This document shows, one piece after another, positions 40,593 through 48,795 of a stretch of 64,000 nucleotides of DNA. Within the stretch, counting starts at the first letter, position 1; the number at the start of each line of letters is the position of its first letter. A program made the translations under genes and the position numbers. The stretch spans positions 18,926-82,925 of the forward strand of contig CAMAZY010000009.1 in the NCBI GenBank assembly GCA_945863885.1. Reading direction: 5' to 3'. The notes under the pieces are model-generated. The model ran no database searches and was not told the origin of the DNA. It saw nothing but the letters and a program-made list of their open reading frames with translations. This stretch comes from an uncultured Clostridia bacterium. GTDB lineage: Bacteria > Bacillota > Clostridia > Oscillospirales > Acutalibacteraceae.

Positions 40593-42173
40593 TTACTTGC
40601 TGATTGCCTTGACCAGCACTCTTAACAACGCAGTCAAAAGGCGGAAAACAGACTGGAGGAAATTGTTTGTCCAGATCTTGTCCTGTGTGCTGTTGCCGGT
40701 GACCGGAGAGATGGCGCCGGTGTCGGGGTTGTAGTCAAGATACTGCGGATAGCTCTCGTTATCCCAAACGGTCGCCTGACCCGGGTGCTTTAAGCAAAAC
40801 AGAATCAGCTGGTCAACGCTCTGCGGGAAGTCCCCATGCGCAAGGTTCCGGACAAACCAGGTGCTGTCCGGGAAAAGGCAGGTGGAAGCGTCGATTTTTC
40901 TGTCGGCGGAGATGTATTTGTCGGTTCCGTTTTCCTTGGCCTTTTCGATGTAGCTTGAAGAAAGCTTGGTATGCATCAGCGAGCAGGTCGCACCGAAGGA
41001 AAGCGAAGAGGTTTCGATTCTTCCGTCGCCGAGTGCGTCACAGCCCTTGTTGACGGGGAGAAGATTGCCGCCGTATTTGGCGATGACGGAGATGTTCATG
41101 CCGTTGTTGTGCAGTCTTGTCAGGGTCTGCTGATAGTTTTGCTGAACGTTGTAATGATAGTTGTCGATCTTGGCGATGTAGTTTTTATAGGTTTCCCGGT
41201 CGGCACTGCCCTCTTCACCGAAAACAAAGGTTTTTGCGTCCTCGTAATAGGTGTCGTCAATCATCGACCAGTAGGTCGGGAAGAAGAACAGATTCCGGAC
41301 AAGCCGCTTAACGAGATTGTCTTTGATCTTCGAGAAAACATAGTTGAGCGTATCGGCGCCGTAGCCCATGACCTTCGCCTGCGTCAGAAAGGCGCAAACT
41401 GCCGTAATAAGCTGAGCGGTTTCGTCGTCTCCGTCAAGGAAGCGGTGACCGGTGTCGTTCATGTAATACGCAACATAGTGGTCAAGAGAACCGGCGTTGA
41501 ATTTGACCTGACCGGAGAAAAGAGCCCCGATTGTCATAGAGCCGGCTGTTGTCGGAACATGGAAAACGACGTTTGCGACCTTGCCGTTATCGCCGTATTT
41601 TTCAAGGTAAGCGCTGACGATGCTTGAGCCTAAGCAGCGGCCGACAATTTCGACCTGCGAAGCGCCCGTTGCGGCGAGAACCTTATCAATATAAACAGCC
41701 AACTCGTCGGCAAGCAGGCACGGATCGATTCGCCAGTCATACTGGAACTGATAATCGAACAGCTGGAAATTGCTTGTCTTTCTTTTCGGTTCGGGATACA
41801 TGGCAATTTTGGTGCCCGGCTCGGGATCGGCATTTTCGTCAAGCTGAATCTGCTCAAAAAGGGGCGCGATGAGGTTATAGACCGTGTCGCTGTACGAATC
41901 CCAGTCGTCGGTTATCATGCTTGTGCCTAAAGCCTTTAAAATGTCGGGAATGATCGACTTGGTATATTCAACCTCGTCAAAACCCGGCTCGATGGTTTCG
42001 CTTCTCGGATAGATACACGTTCCGTCCGGGGCGTAGATTCTTGCGCTTCTTCCGGCGATATAAACAATCGGAAGATCGGTTTTCTCTTCGGCGGCAAACG
42101 CAACGGTGCAAAGCGAGAAAACCATCAGAACCGAAAGAAACAGACTGATAATTTTTTTGATTCTTGTTTTCAT
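40593..42173 (-). CDS. Exported LCAT-like alpha/beta hydrolase with Cys nucleophile, paralog 1
   Basis: A 526-residue protein with a signal peptide (about 1-28, SLFLSVLMVFSLCTVAFA). The fold shows VYIAGRSARIY (oxyanion strand), the LCAT-type YDWRIDP motif at about 145-151, then strand VEIVG and nucleophile elbow GRCLGS, with Cys180 where Ser is expected. The late block STCLFPDSTWFVRNLAHGDFP holds the likely catalytic His. Together with its paralog at 54261 (Cys176) it forms a pair with the same substitution. A Cys lipase box is known in PHA synthases, so an acyltransferase role outside the cell is possible. A C-terminal hydrophobic stretch (LQSVFRLLTALLRVLV) may attach it to the membrane. Confidence 0.8.
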   Translation of the reverse strand: MKTRIKKIISLFLSVLMVFSLCTVAFAAEEKTDLPIVYIAGRSARIYAPDGTCIYPRSETIEPGFDEVEYTKSIIPDILKALGTSMITDDWDSYSDTVYNLIAPLFEQIQLDENADPEPGTKIAMYPEPKRKTSNFQLFDYQFQYDWRIDPCLLADELAVYIDKVLAATGASQVEIVGRCLGSSIVSAYLEKYGDNGKVANVVFHVPTTAGSMTIGALFSGQVKFNAGSLDHYVAYYMNDTGHRFLDGDDETAQLITAVCAFLTQAKVMGYGADTLNYVFSKIKDNLVKRLVRNLFFFPTYWSMIDDTYYEDAKTFVFGEEGSADRETYKNYIAKIDNYHYNVQQNYQQTLTRLHNNGMNISVIAKYGGNLLPVNKGCDALGDGRIETSSLSFGATCSLMHTKLSSSYIEKAKENGTDKYISADRKIDASTCLFPDSTWFVRNLAHGDFPQSVDQLILFCLKHPGQATVWDNESYPQYLDYNPDTGAISPVTGNSTQDKIWTNNFLQSVFRLLTALLRVLVKAISK

Positions 42174-42205
42174 TATCCGAATCCTCCTATCAATTAACTA
42201 ACAGA

Positions 42206-42234
42206 ATATTATCACTATGTTAACAAAAAATCAA
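42206..42234 (-). promoter_or_regulatory. Promoter of exported hydrolase 1
   Basis: On the minus strand TTGATT (42234-42229), 17 bp, TAATAT (42211-42206), followed by an AGGAGG ribosome site. Confidence 0.6.
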
Positions 42235-42331
42235 TATGATACAAAAAAATAAATGAAAAAACTGCCGACAAGAGCCGGCACCCGTGATATAAAAAACGAC
42301 CGGGACGACCCGGATCGTTCCGACCGTTATG

Positions 42332-42610
42332 CTACTCTTTGTTCAGGTAATCCATTAAATTTCTGATAAAAGTCCTTGCTTTCTCAAGAGTCTGCTTTTT
42401 CATGACGATTTTTTTGTCCGGAAGGCGGATTCCGATTTCGTCCTCCGAGTCGACAAACGAACAGACCGGAGCACTTTTTCCGGTGTTGATTTCCTGTGCC
42501 CGCTGTCTGACGGTTGCCGTCCCCGCAAGAATAAAAAACACGGCACAGACCGCCGTTGTCCGAAGCAAAAACCGGTTGACGGTTCTGACAATTGGGTTTT
42601 GCGATTTCAT
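42332..42610 (-). CDS. Small membrane-anchored protein next to spoIIP
   Basis: A 92-residue protein with one N-terminal membrane segment (FLLRTTAVCAVFFILAGTATV) and a charged tail that includes EDEIGIRLPDKKIVMKKQTLEKA. ATG at 42610 has AAAGG six bases before. It follows spoIIP by 24 bases on the same strand, so it is probably in the gpr-spoIIP transcription unit and may act in sporulation. No family recognised. Confidence 0.65.
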   Translation of the reverse strand: MKSQNPIVRTVNRFLLRTTAVCAVFFILAGTATVRQRAQEINTGKSAPVCSFVDSEDEIGIRLPDKKIVMKKQTLEKARTFIRNLMDYLNKE

Positions 42611-42634
42611 CGTTTTCCTTTCCATAGCGTTCTG

Positions 42635-43756
42635 TTATTCTGTATAGTCTTTCAAAAGCTCTGACAGCGCCTTGCCGATCATCTTCCCCGAAAGCGCCGC
42701 TTCCTGTAAGGTGTTTGCATCGCTTCCGACTTCAATCAGAAGCGAATTTCTCGTCAGATTCATATTGTACCGCCTCGGCGAAAAGAAAATCGGGCGGGTG
42801 AGGCCGGGAAACAGGGTCTCCATTTTATTTTGTAGATTTACGGCGAATACAAGATTGTACCGCCAGTCGGGAAAGTTTTCGACCGGGTTGCCCTCCTCCT
42901 GACAGCCGCTGATGATCATGACCTGCGCCGCCTTACGGCCGTTTATTGTTGCGGTCGGCTTGATTTTCGTTCCGTCGGACTGCTCGATGGCGTCCCGGTG
43001 AATGTCAAGCGTAACGGAGATGGACGGATATTTCTTGAGCGTTTCGATGACCGCCTTTCTCGAATGGTCATAGGCACCCGTGTATTTTACATCGTGGATT
43101 TCGGTGTCGTGAATACAGGAAAAGCCGTTTTTTTCAAGCTCCTTTACGATTTCGTCGCCGACTCTTACCATGTTGAAGCTTTTGTCCTTGCTTCTTGCGG
43201 TGTACCCTTGGGCGTAAAAATCCCGGTCAAGAAGCTGATACGCCTCGGTCGTGTGCGTATGGTAAATCAGGACGGACGGCTTGCCGGCCTGCACGCTGAG
43301 GTCTGCCTTTTCCTGTAAGAGTTTTTCGACGCTGACCTTTGTCTTGTTGAGATTTTTCAGCCGGACATTCCCGGAAGAGTCGGTGACGCCCTCGTTTTTG
43401 TACTGCTTTTCAAAAATCGTTCCGTCCTTTTTGTCCTTGTCCGCCGTCTTGCTTGCCTTATCGATAAGCTTTTTGATATCGTCGGGCACGGCGTAAAAAT
43501 CGTCCTCACCGGCGGACACCGGTTCAGTGACAGGGTCGGTTTCAGCTTCGCTTTGTTCCGTCTTGTCCCGTTTGGTATTGGCGGTGATGTCTCTTGCGGT
43601 TTCGATTGCCGCCGACGGAAGCAGTCTTGCTGCGCTGACCACAGCGGCTTTTGCAAAAACAAACGAGATTTCTTTCATAAAATTAAATCCAATCAAAGCC
43701 GCAAGACAGGTGCCGAGAACCGCAGCCGCGAGTTTGATGTTCCTTGCGCTTTTCAT
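42635..43756 (-). CDS. spoIIP: Stage II sporulation protein P
   Basis: A 373-residue membrane-anchored peptidoglycan amidase and endopeptidase of the engulfment machine (with SpoIID and SpoIIM). N-terminal anchor, a Thr/Glu-rich linker, then the catalytic domain: VLIYHTHTTEAY, DVKYTGAYDHSRKAVIETL, VTLDIHRDAIE, and NLTRNSLLIEVGSDANTLQEA. The zinc ligands His, His and Glu lie in these motifs. AAAGGA precedes the ATG. It lies downstream of gpr, a conserved order in Clostridia and Bacilli. Confidence 0.96.
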   Translation of the reverse strand: MKSARNIKLAAAVLGTCLAALIGFNFMKEISFVFAKAAVVSAARLLPSAAIETARDITANTKRDKTEQSEAETDPVTEPVSAGEDDFYAVPDDIKKLIDKASKTADKDKKDGTIFEKQYKNEGVTDSSGNVRLKNLNKTKVSVEKLLQEKADLSVQAGKPSVLIYHTHTTEAYQLLDRDFYAQGYTARSKDKSFNMVRVGDEIVKELEKNGFSCIHDTEIHDVKYTGAYDHSRKAVIETLKKYPSISVTLDIHRDAIEQSDGTKIKPTATINGRKAAQVMIISGCQEEGNPVENFPDWRYNLVFAVNLQNKMETLFPGLTRPIFFSPRRYNMNLTRNSLLIEVGSDANTLQEAALSGKMIGKALSELLKDYTE

Positions 43757-43784
43757 AAGACATCAGTCCTTTTCCATAGGCACA

Positions 43785-43870
43785 CTAAAAACATCCCGGT
43801 ATTCGTCCTGATGCCCAACCAATGCCGAACACCTTGCGTTTTCAGCGATTGCCCGTATATTTCGCCGGGG
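43785..43870. repeat. Dispersed intergenic repeat (ACATCCCGxxATTCGTC type), short copy
   Basis: CTAAAAACATCCCGGTATTC..GATGCCCAACCAATGCCG joined to CTTGCGTTTTCAGCGATTGCCCGTATA; the internal part of the copy at 11513 is missing. It fills the gap between gpr and spoIIP. Confidence 0.65.
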
Positions 43871-43917
43871 AAGCCCGACAACAATACATATGAAAAAGCG
43901 ACGCCCCGAATGACAGG

Positions 43918-44808
43918 TCAGCCGACGATTTCTAAGATTTCCTCGGCTTCAAGCTGCGGCTGAAGCGCAAGATTGATGCCCATGGCGATAAATTTTGCCG
44001 CCCGTTCAATCACAAGGTCAATCTCCTTGGGCGTGACCATCATTTTCCCTTGCTCAGAGTTGACTATTTTTTTCTTTGTCTGCTCGGACAGGCCGCCGTC
44101 GTCCTCAAGAATATCCATCGCCATCGTCGCCGCATCGACGACCGTCGGCACCCCTATGGCAATCACCGGAACACCGAGACTGTTTTTGTCGATCGCAGAC
44201 CGCCGGTTTCCGATTCCCGATCCGGGCGAAATGCCGCTGTCGGAAAGCTGAACGGTTGCCCCGAGCCGCGCGAGCCTGCGGGAAGCCAGCGAATCGACGG
44301 CGATGACCGCAGAGGGCTGAATCTGTCTGACGGTGCCCTCAATGATTTCCGACGTTTCGATTCCCGTTTTTCCGAGCACGCCCGGCACGATCGCCGCAAC
44401 GCTCCGAAGCCCTTCGAGTCCGATTTTTCCGGCAAGATCCGTATCGATGTGGCGGGAGGCGAGAATATAGTCGATGCATTTCGGCCCTAATGCGTCGGGG
44501 GTGATTTTGTCGTTGCCGAGTCCGGCGACAAGCACCGTTCCGTATTTCGGCAACAGCTTTTTAAGCTCTTTGCTTAACACTCTGGCCGCACTGCCGCTAA
44601 GCCGGGTATAGCCGGTAAACGGCGGGATTTCGAGGGTGATGTACGTTCCCTGCGGTTTTTCCAACAGCCTTTCGCCGTTTTCGTCGAGGATTTCGATGCG
44701 TGTCACCTTGACGCCGTCCGTGTGCTCGTAGGTGCTCACGACGCCGTCTATCGTTTTGGTTTTGATGTATTCCCGTCTTTCAACGGCAAGATCCGTTCTG
44801 AAATTCAT
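43918..44808 (-). CDS. gpr: GPR endopeptidase (spore germination protease)
   Basis: A 296-residue aspartic-type protease that degrades small acid-soluble spore proteins during germination. It starts with FRTDLAVE, the processing region typical of the zymogen, and carries TYITLEIPPFTGYT, LVAGLGNDKITPDALGPKC (active-site Asp region), VPGVLGKTGIETSEI, AVDSLASR and the DSGISPGSGIGNRR block. Start at 44808, near the rpsT promoter region and divergent from rpsT, a conserved arrangement. It forms an operon with spoIIP. Confidence 0.96.
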   Translation of the reverse strand: MNFRTDLAVERREYIKTKTIDGVVSTYEHTDGVKVTRIEILDENGERLLEKPQGTYITLEIPPFTGYTRLSGSAARVLSKELKKLLPKYGTVLVAGLGNDKITPDALGPKCIDYILASRHIDTDLAGKIGLEGLRSVAAIVPGVLGKTGIETSEIIEGTVRQIQPSAVIAVDSLASRRLARLGATVQLSDSGISPGSGIGNRRSAIDKNSLGVPVIAIGVPTVVDAATMAMDILEDDGGLSEQTKKKIVNSEQGKMMVTPKEIDLVIERAAKFIAMGINLALQPQLEAEEILEIVG

Positions 44809-44943
44809 AGCCTGAACGCCGCTTTTGCGGCTCTCCTTTATAAAATTTTTTTGAAATATCGCCCAAACCCTTGCAATTGCCGCTCTTTTATAGTATTATT
44901 GTTGACACTTGTGAAAAAGTATATCCGAAATTCAAGAAATTAC

Positions 44944-44972
44944 TTGCTTTTTTTTTTGAAAGATGATATGAT
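44944..44972 (+). promoter_or_regulatory. rpsT promoter
   Basis: TTGCTT (44944-44949), 17 bp, TATGAT (44967-44972). Confidence 0.5.
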
Positions 44973-45002
44973 ATATTGACGCTATAAGGAGGTGTAATTG
45001 AA

Positions 45003-45257
45003 ATGCCGAACATTAAATCAGCAAAGAAGCGTGTTCTTGTTAACGCAACAAAGCAGGCTCGTAATAAGTCCGCCAATACTGCGCTTAAGACCGCTATCAA
45101 AAAGGCTAACGTTGCAATTGAGACCAACGCAGCCGATAAGGAAGCTGTTGTGACTGCCGCCATCAAGAAGATTGACCAGGCCGCAGCCAAAGGACTTCTT
45201 CATAAGAATAACGCAGCAAGAAAGAAGTCAGCACTTACACTGAAGCTTGCAAAATAA
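45003..45257 (+). CDS. rpsT: 30S ribosomal protein S20
   Basis: An 84-residue highly basic protein, normal length. PNIKSAKKRVLVNATKQARN, then SALKTAIKKA-like (TALKTAIKKANVAIE) and a GLLHKNNAARKKSALTLKLAK tail are the S20 consensus. It has an optimal AAGGAGGTG ribosome site. Single gene with its own promoter and terminator, divergent from gpr. Confidence 0.98.
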   Translation: MPNIKSAKKRVLVNATKQARNKSANTALKTAIKKANVAIETNAADKEAVVTAAIKKIDQAAAKGLLHKNNAARKKSALTLKLAK

Positions 45258-45284
45258 TTGCTTGCACAATAACGAAAGTGATGA

Positions 45285-45318
45285 GATGAGGGTTACCTCG
45301 TCTCTTTTTCTTTTTTAG
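45285..45318 (+). terminator. rpsT terminator
   Basis: GAGATGAGG-GTTA-CCTCGTCTC stem (one mismatch) followed by TTTTTCTTTTTT. Confidence 0.8.
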
Positions 45319-45354
45319 ATAATAGATAATAGATAAGAGATAATAGATAATAAT

Positions 45355-45600
45355 TGTGGTCGCGGGGGAGACGGTGCGTAAGGTCAGCTGTCGGCCGCAG
45401 AGAAAGCTTTTTTGTGACGGGAAGCTTGTCAATTATAAGTGACGGGAAGCCGGCGGCTTCGGGGCGGAATTCAGCCGGAGGCGGGACGGCGGCCGACAAA
45501 ACCTGCGGTTTTGTATTTGCCGTGCCTGCGGCACGGCAAACGTGCGGCTGCGCCGCACCCGGCCGCCTTGGAACCCCTCTGTCAGCAAAGCTGAGGAGGG
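45355..45600. repeat. GC-rich compound repeat, copy C
   Basis: Same order as copy B (37632 on): TGTGGTCGCGGGGGAGACGGTGCG, then TCGGCCGCAGA, GACGGGAAGCTTGT, CCGGAGGCGGGACGGCGGCC, the GCCGTGCCTGCGGCACGGC palindrome and CACCCGGCCGCCTTGGAACCCCTCTGTCAGC. The palindromic element that should follow is cut short. It is preceded by short ATAGATAATAGATAA repeats (45315-45352). Confidence 0.8.
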
Positions 45601-45656
45601 TAGAAATCTATCTCTGTTTTTCCGAATTCCATGGGCAGCAACCCCTGCTTTCCGAT

Positions 45657-45697
45657 AAAATAAAAAGCCGTTCCGCAGTGAAACAGCTTTTTATTAT
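45657..45697 (-). terminator. Terminator of the FAD oxidoreductase gene
   Basis: AATAAAAAGC / GCTTTTTATT stem 80 bases past the stop of the minus-strand gene. Confidence 0.55.
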
Positions 45698-45775
45698 GCA
45701 GTTGTATACCTGCGACCGCAAGGTGCCGTAGGTGTCCTTCAGTCCTTTTTTCGGTTCGGGTGTTCTGTTCCCGAT

Positions 45776-47176
45776 TCAGTTGTTCACTTTGCTTTTCACT
45801 CTTTCAAGAATGCTCTTGTCGCACTTGTCGGACATCAGACCGACCTTTTCCCAAATGCTGTTCGCTTTCTGAGCCCATTCACCAAGTCCGTCCGGCGTTT
45901 CGGGATAAGCCGCATAATGCTTGTAGACCGCAAGCGCATTTTTGAGTGCGATTCTGACCTCGTGCAGATACTCTTTCCTGAGACTGCCGCCGATATAAGC
46001 TCTTGAAATATAGCGGATGTGATGAAGAATGTCAGCCATCGAAAGCGACAGACCGCCGCCGAGCCCCGCCATGATTTTCTGACTGAATATGACGTCGTGC
46101 CTGAATAAGTATTCGTTTTCCTCCTCGGTCATCGCCGCCGCCCCGATCAAAGCCGCTCGTGTGGCACAGCTCATTTTACCCTGATCGGCAAAGTAGCGGG
46201 TATTGATCGGCCAGAGTCGTTCTTTCGAAAGACAGCCGCCCTCTCGAAGGGCGTCGGAGATTACCTCAACGGCAATTTCCGCTTGGTAAAGAGCAGAAGT
46301 ACAGCCCTCGCCGTTGTTCGGCTTGTTCAGACAGGCGGCGTCGCCCATGGCGATAAAACCGTCGTCAACGAACGAGTGAGGCGGTCGGTGATACGGCGTG
46401 ATGCTTTTTTCTACCTTTTGTACGGTGTAAGGCGCAACGGGCACTCTGCGGCGAAATTCCTTGAACATCTCTTCGGCATAGTCAAAGCTGAAGCTTGCAC
46501 CGACGCCGAGGATACCGCCTTTCGGGTCGTCCGACGGGGCTGACCAGCACTTGTACTGTAAAAACGAATCGGTGTGCTCGATTTTCGGATGGCTGTCAGC
46601 GTAGCGGACGTAATAAAGAATGACATAAAAAAGATCCTGCGGCAAAAGACGGAAGTTTTCTACCGCCGACGTGTCGGGAAGCGCTGTTCGTGCCACGGCA
46701 GCAAAGCCGCTGCAATCGGCGGCAAGAGCGCAGGTGACCTCTTCTTCGCCGTGTTCGGTTTTGTATCGGATTCCCGTTATCCGTCCGCTTTCATCGAAAA
46801 GAAAGCCCGAAAAGGAAGCCCCGTATTCAAGCTCGGCTCCGGCTTTTTTTGCTTCTTCGTTCATTCTCATGATATAATCATGCTTATGAAGCCCGATAAC
46901 GTGGGTAAAAGAGGGCTTCGGATAGTTCCCGAAAGCGGAGTAGGCCGAGCCGCCCGTAAATTCAAAGGCATAATCCGGCTCGTTCTTTTCGGGAATTGTC
47001 AGACCGAATTTTTCCATTTCTTTGCAGCCCATGTGGAAAATGTCGTAGTCTCTTGAAACGTTCTCTTTTTTCTGCTTTTCGATCATCAGCACCCGAAAGC
47101 CGTTTTCCGCCATTCTTTTTGCAAACCAGCTTCCCGTTGTGGAAGCGCCGATGACGGCGACATCGTATTTTCTCAT
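45776..47176 (-). CDS. FAD-dependent oxidoreductase, geranylgeranyl-reductase/FixC type
   Basis: A 466-residue flavoprotein. The dinucleotide fold begins DVAVIGASTTGSWFAKRMAENGFRVLMIEK; GxGxxG is altered to GASTTGS, as in many members of this family. A second FAD motif is GFIAMGDAACLNKPNNGEG, with GDAA binding the ribityl chain. It probably reduces double bonds in an isoprenoid or similar lipid chain, or acts as a halogenase-like monooxygenase; the substrate cannot be read. Start at 47176. No operon partner, though lipid-type genes are frequent in this window. Confidence 0.85.
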   Translation of the reverse strand: MRKYDVAVIGASTTGSWFAKRMAENGFRVLMIEKQKKENVSRDYDIFHMGCKEMEKFGLTIPEKNEPDYAFEFTGGSAYSAFGNYPKPSFTHVIGLHKHDYIMRMNEEAKKAGAELEYGASFSGFLFDESGRITGIRYKTEHGEEEVTCALAADCSGFAAVARTALPDTSAVENFRLLPQDLFYVILYYVRYADSHPKIEHTDSFLQYKCWSAPSDDPKGGILGVGASFSFDYAEEMFKEFRRRVPVAPYTVQKVEKSITPYHRPPHSFVDDGFIAMGDAACLNKPNNGEGCTSALYQAEIAVEVISDALREGGCLSKERLWPINTRYFADQGKMSCATRAALIGAAAMTEEENEYLFRHDVIFSQKIMAGLGGGLSLSMADILHHIRYISRAYIGGSLRKEYLHEVRIALKNALAVYKHYAAYPETPDGLGEWAQKANSIWEKVGLMSDKCDKSILERVKSKVNN

Positions 47177-47351
47177 TCAAATCACCCCAATATCGTATTG
47201 TTATACAGTTTATTATATACCGATTCTTTTTACTTTGCAACAAATGTCTATCAAAAATCTTTCGGATATTTTAAGAAAAAATTAAAGACTTTTCTTCTTC
47301 GTTTGTGTATGATGGAACTGTCAACGAAACGCAGGAAAAGGGGATTCTATA

Positions 47352-47666
47352 ATGAAAAACAGAATGAAAATGCTGATTCCGGTCATCATTATTTTTGTGT
47401 CGGTAATATGGCTCAGAATAGCCTATACGGATTATTGCCGGGTAGGAATCAATTGGGATAAACCGAAATTTTGCATTCTGACTGACGGTGCAGATGACGG
47501 CGGATCGGGAAAATATATCGGTTTGGGCTATTCATTTGACATCAAAGGCAGCTTTTTGGAAGAGGACGAATACCCGAAAGTGGAGAGATATACCTTTAAA
47601 GTGCTCGGAATAACCATAAGAGAAGATGAAAGCATACATCAAGTCTATGATAAAAGTATCAACTGA
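47352..47666 (+). CDS. Small membrane-anchored protein, unknown function
   Basis: A 104-residue protein with an N-terminal hydrophobic segment (MLIPVIIIFVSVIWLRIAY) and an outside domain of about 75 residues with GLGYSFDIKGSFLEEDEYPKV. AAAAGGGGATT precedes the ATG. It lies 13 bases before the next small-protein gene and is probably co-transcribed with it. Family not recognised. Confidence 0.65.
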   Translation: MKNRMKMLIPVIIIFVSVIWLRIAYTDYCRVGINWDKPKFCILTDGADDGGSGKYIGLGYSFDIKGSFLEEDEYPKVERYTFKVLGITIREDESIHQVYDKSIN

Positions 47667-47679
47667 ACGGAGGACGGTA

Positions 47680-48192
47680 ATGAATACGCAAAAGGAGAAA
47701 AAACGGTGGCTGATACTTGTCATCGCAGGACTGCTGATTCTGTCGGCGGCTTTGGCGGCGGTAAGCTTTTTGGGCTCGGACGGTTTCGCTACAGGCGGAA
47801 GTGTAACAGGTCAGTCCGGCGGACTTCTCTCAACGGTCAGAAACGCAAGAATCGACCGCCTTTTAGCGGCGGTGAAAAAGACCGAGGACTGTCCGTATTC
47901 CGACGAGGATATCGATGCGGCGGTGAAAACGGTCAAGAACAGCTTTCAAGAAAAGCCGTGGTTCGTCAGCTTACAGAGGATCTGGTTTGATGAGGAAGAG
48001 TCGGAGTCGTTTCTTGACGGATATCACCTTTGTGAACGGTACGGCAAGAGCGATATCATTACAATCGGCTGTGACTACTATGTCTATCAATCCGAAGCGG
48101 CATGGCAAAGCGGCGCCTATGACGGGTGGAGCGTGATTTTAACAAGAGAAAACAAGGACAGTGAATGGATCATTGCCGATCAGGGCTATTGA
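47680..48192 (+). CDS. Anchored protein with small C-terminal domain, paralog of the next gene
   Basis: A 170-residue protein. The ATG at 47680 follows GGAGGACGGTA; the frame is open further up inside the preceding gene. N-terminal membrane segment (LILVIAGLLILSAALAAVSFL), a Gly/Ser linker, then a domain of about 95 residues beginning CPYSDEDIDAAVKTVKNSF and ending WSVILTRENKDSEWIIADQGY. The next gene encodes the same domain (YSQDDINSAIDTIKKEF ... WQHVDHGY). Function unknown. Confidence 0.7.
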   Translation: MNTQKEKKRWLILVIAGLLILSAALAAVSFLGSDGFATGGSVTGQSGGLLSTVRNARIDRLLAAVKKTEDCPYSDEDIDAAVKTVKNSFQEKPWFVSLQRIWFDEEESESFLDGYHLCERYGKSDIITIGCDYYVYQSEAAWQSGAYDGWSVILTRENKDSEWIIADQGY

Positions 48193-48259
48193 GCCAAATA
48201 TAAAAAGGCTGTGTTACAAGATACGGTTGATTCTGGTCGATACTCATAGGAGGTAATTT

Positions 48260-48664
48260 ATGAAGAAGATTGTATGTACAATGCTGGGCATTTTGCTTGT
48301 TTTTAGTTTGAGTGCTTGCGGCGGGAATGTTCGTGGAGTAAAGACGCATCATGTAGATTCTGAAATGTATTCTCAAGATGACATTAACTCTGCTATTGAC
48401 ACGATAAAAAAAGAGTTTAAGAGCGATTGGAAAGGATGTACGCTTACAGAAATTTACTATGCAGGAGATGACTGTTCTAAAGACCATCAAGATTGGGCCG
48501 ATAGGAACAATGCTGATGAAGTCATTGTTTTATTATCGTCATTCGATGTTGATTCATCCGGCGCAGACGGGTCTTTAAATCCAAATAGCACATACGATAA
48601 TTGGAATTGGATCTTAGTTAGAACAAACGGCGGACAATGGCAACATGTTGACCATGGATATTAA
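48260..48664 (+). CDS. Lipoprotein paralog of the preceding gene, A/T-rich
   Basis: A 134-residue lipoprotein with signal peptide and lipobox LSAC (Cys about 20), then the same domain as its neighbour. AGGAGG precedes the ATG. Its codons are clearly more A/T-rich than those of surrounding genes, which suggests more recent arrival from another source. Function unknown; both paralogs end in a 'W.LV+T...W...D.GY' pattern. Confidence 0.75.
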   Translation: MKKIVCTMLGILLVFSLSACGGNVRGVKTHHVDSEMYSQDDINSAIDTIKKEFKSDWKGCTLTEIYYAGDDCSKDHQDWADRNNADEVIVLLSSFDVDSSGADGSLNPNSTYDNWNWILVRTNGGQWQHVDHGY

Positions 48665-48743
48665 GACAAATTACAGTTTTTACAAGAGTTTAGAGACTCT
48701 CCTGAAAAAATCATTTATCAGCTTTTTGCTGTGACATGGCAAA

Positions 48744-48784
48744 TAAAAAATCACTCAGGGACTTTGCCTTGAGTGATTCTTTTT
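48744..48784. terminator. Bidirectional terminator between the lipoprotein gene and prfB
   Basis: AATCACTCA / TGAGTGATT stem with A-run on the left and T-run on the right, between convergent genes. Confidence 0.8.
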
Positions 48785-48795
48785 ATGCTTGCTTT

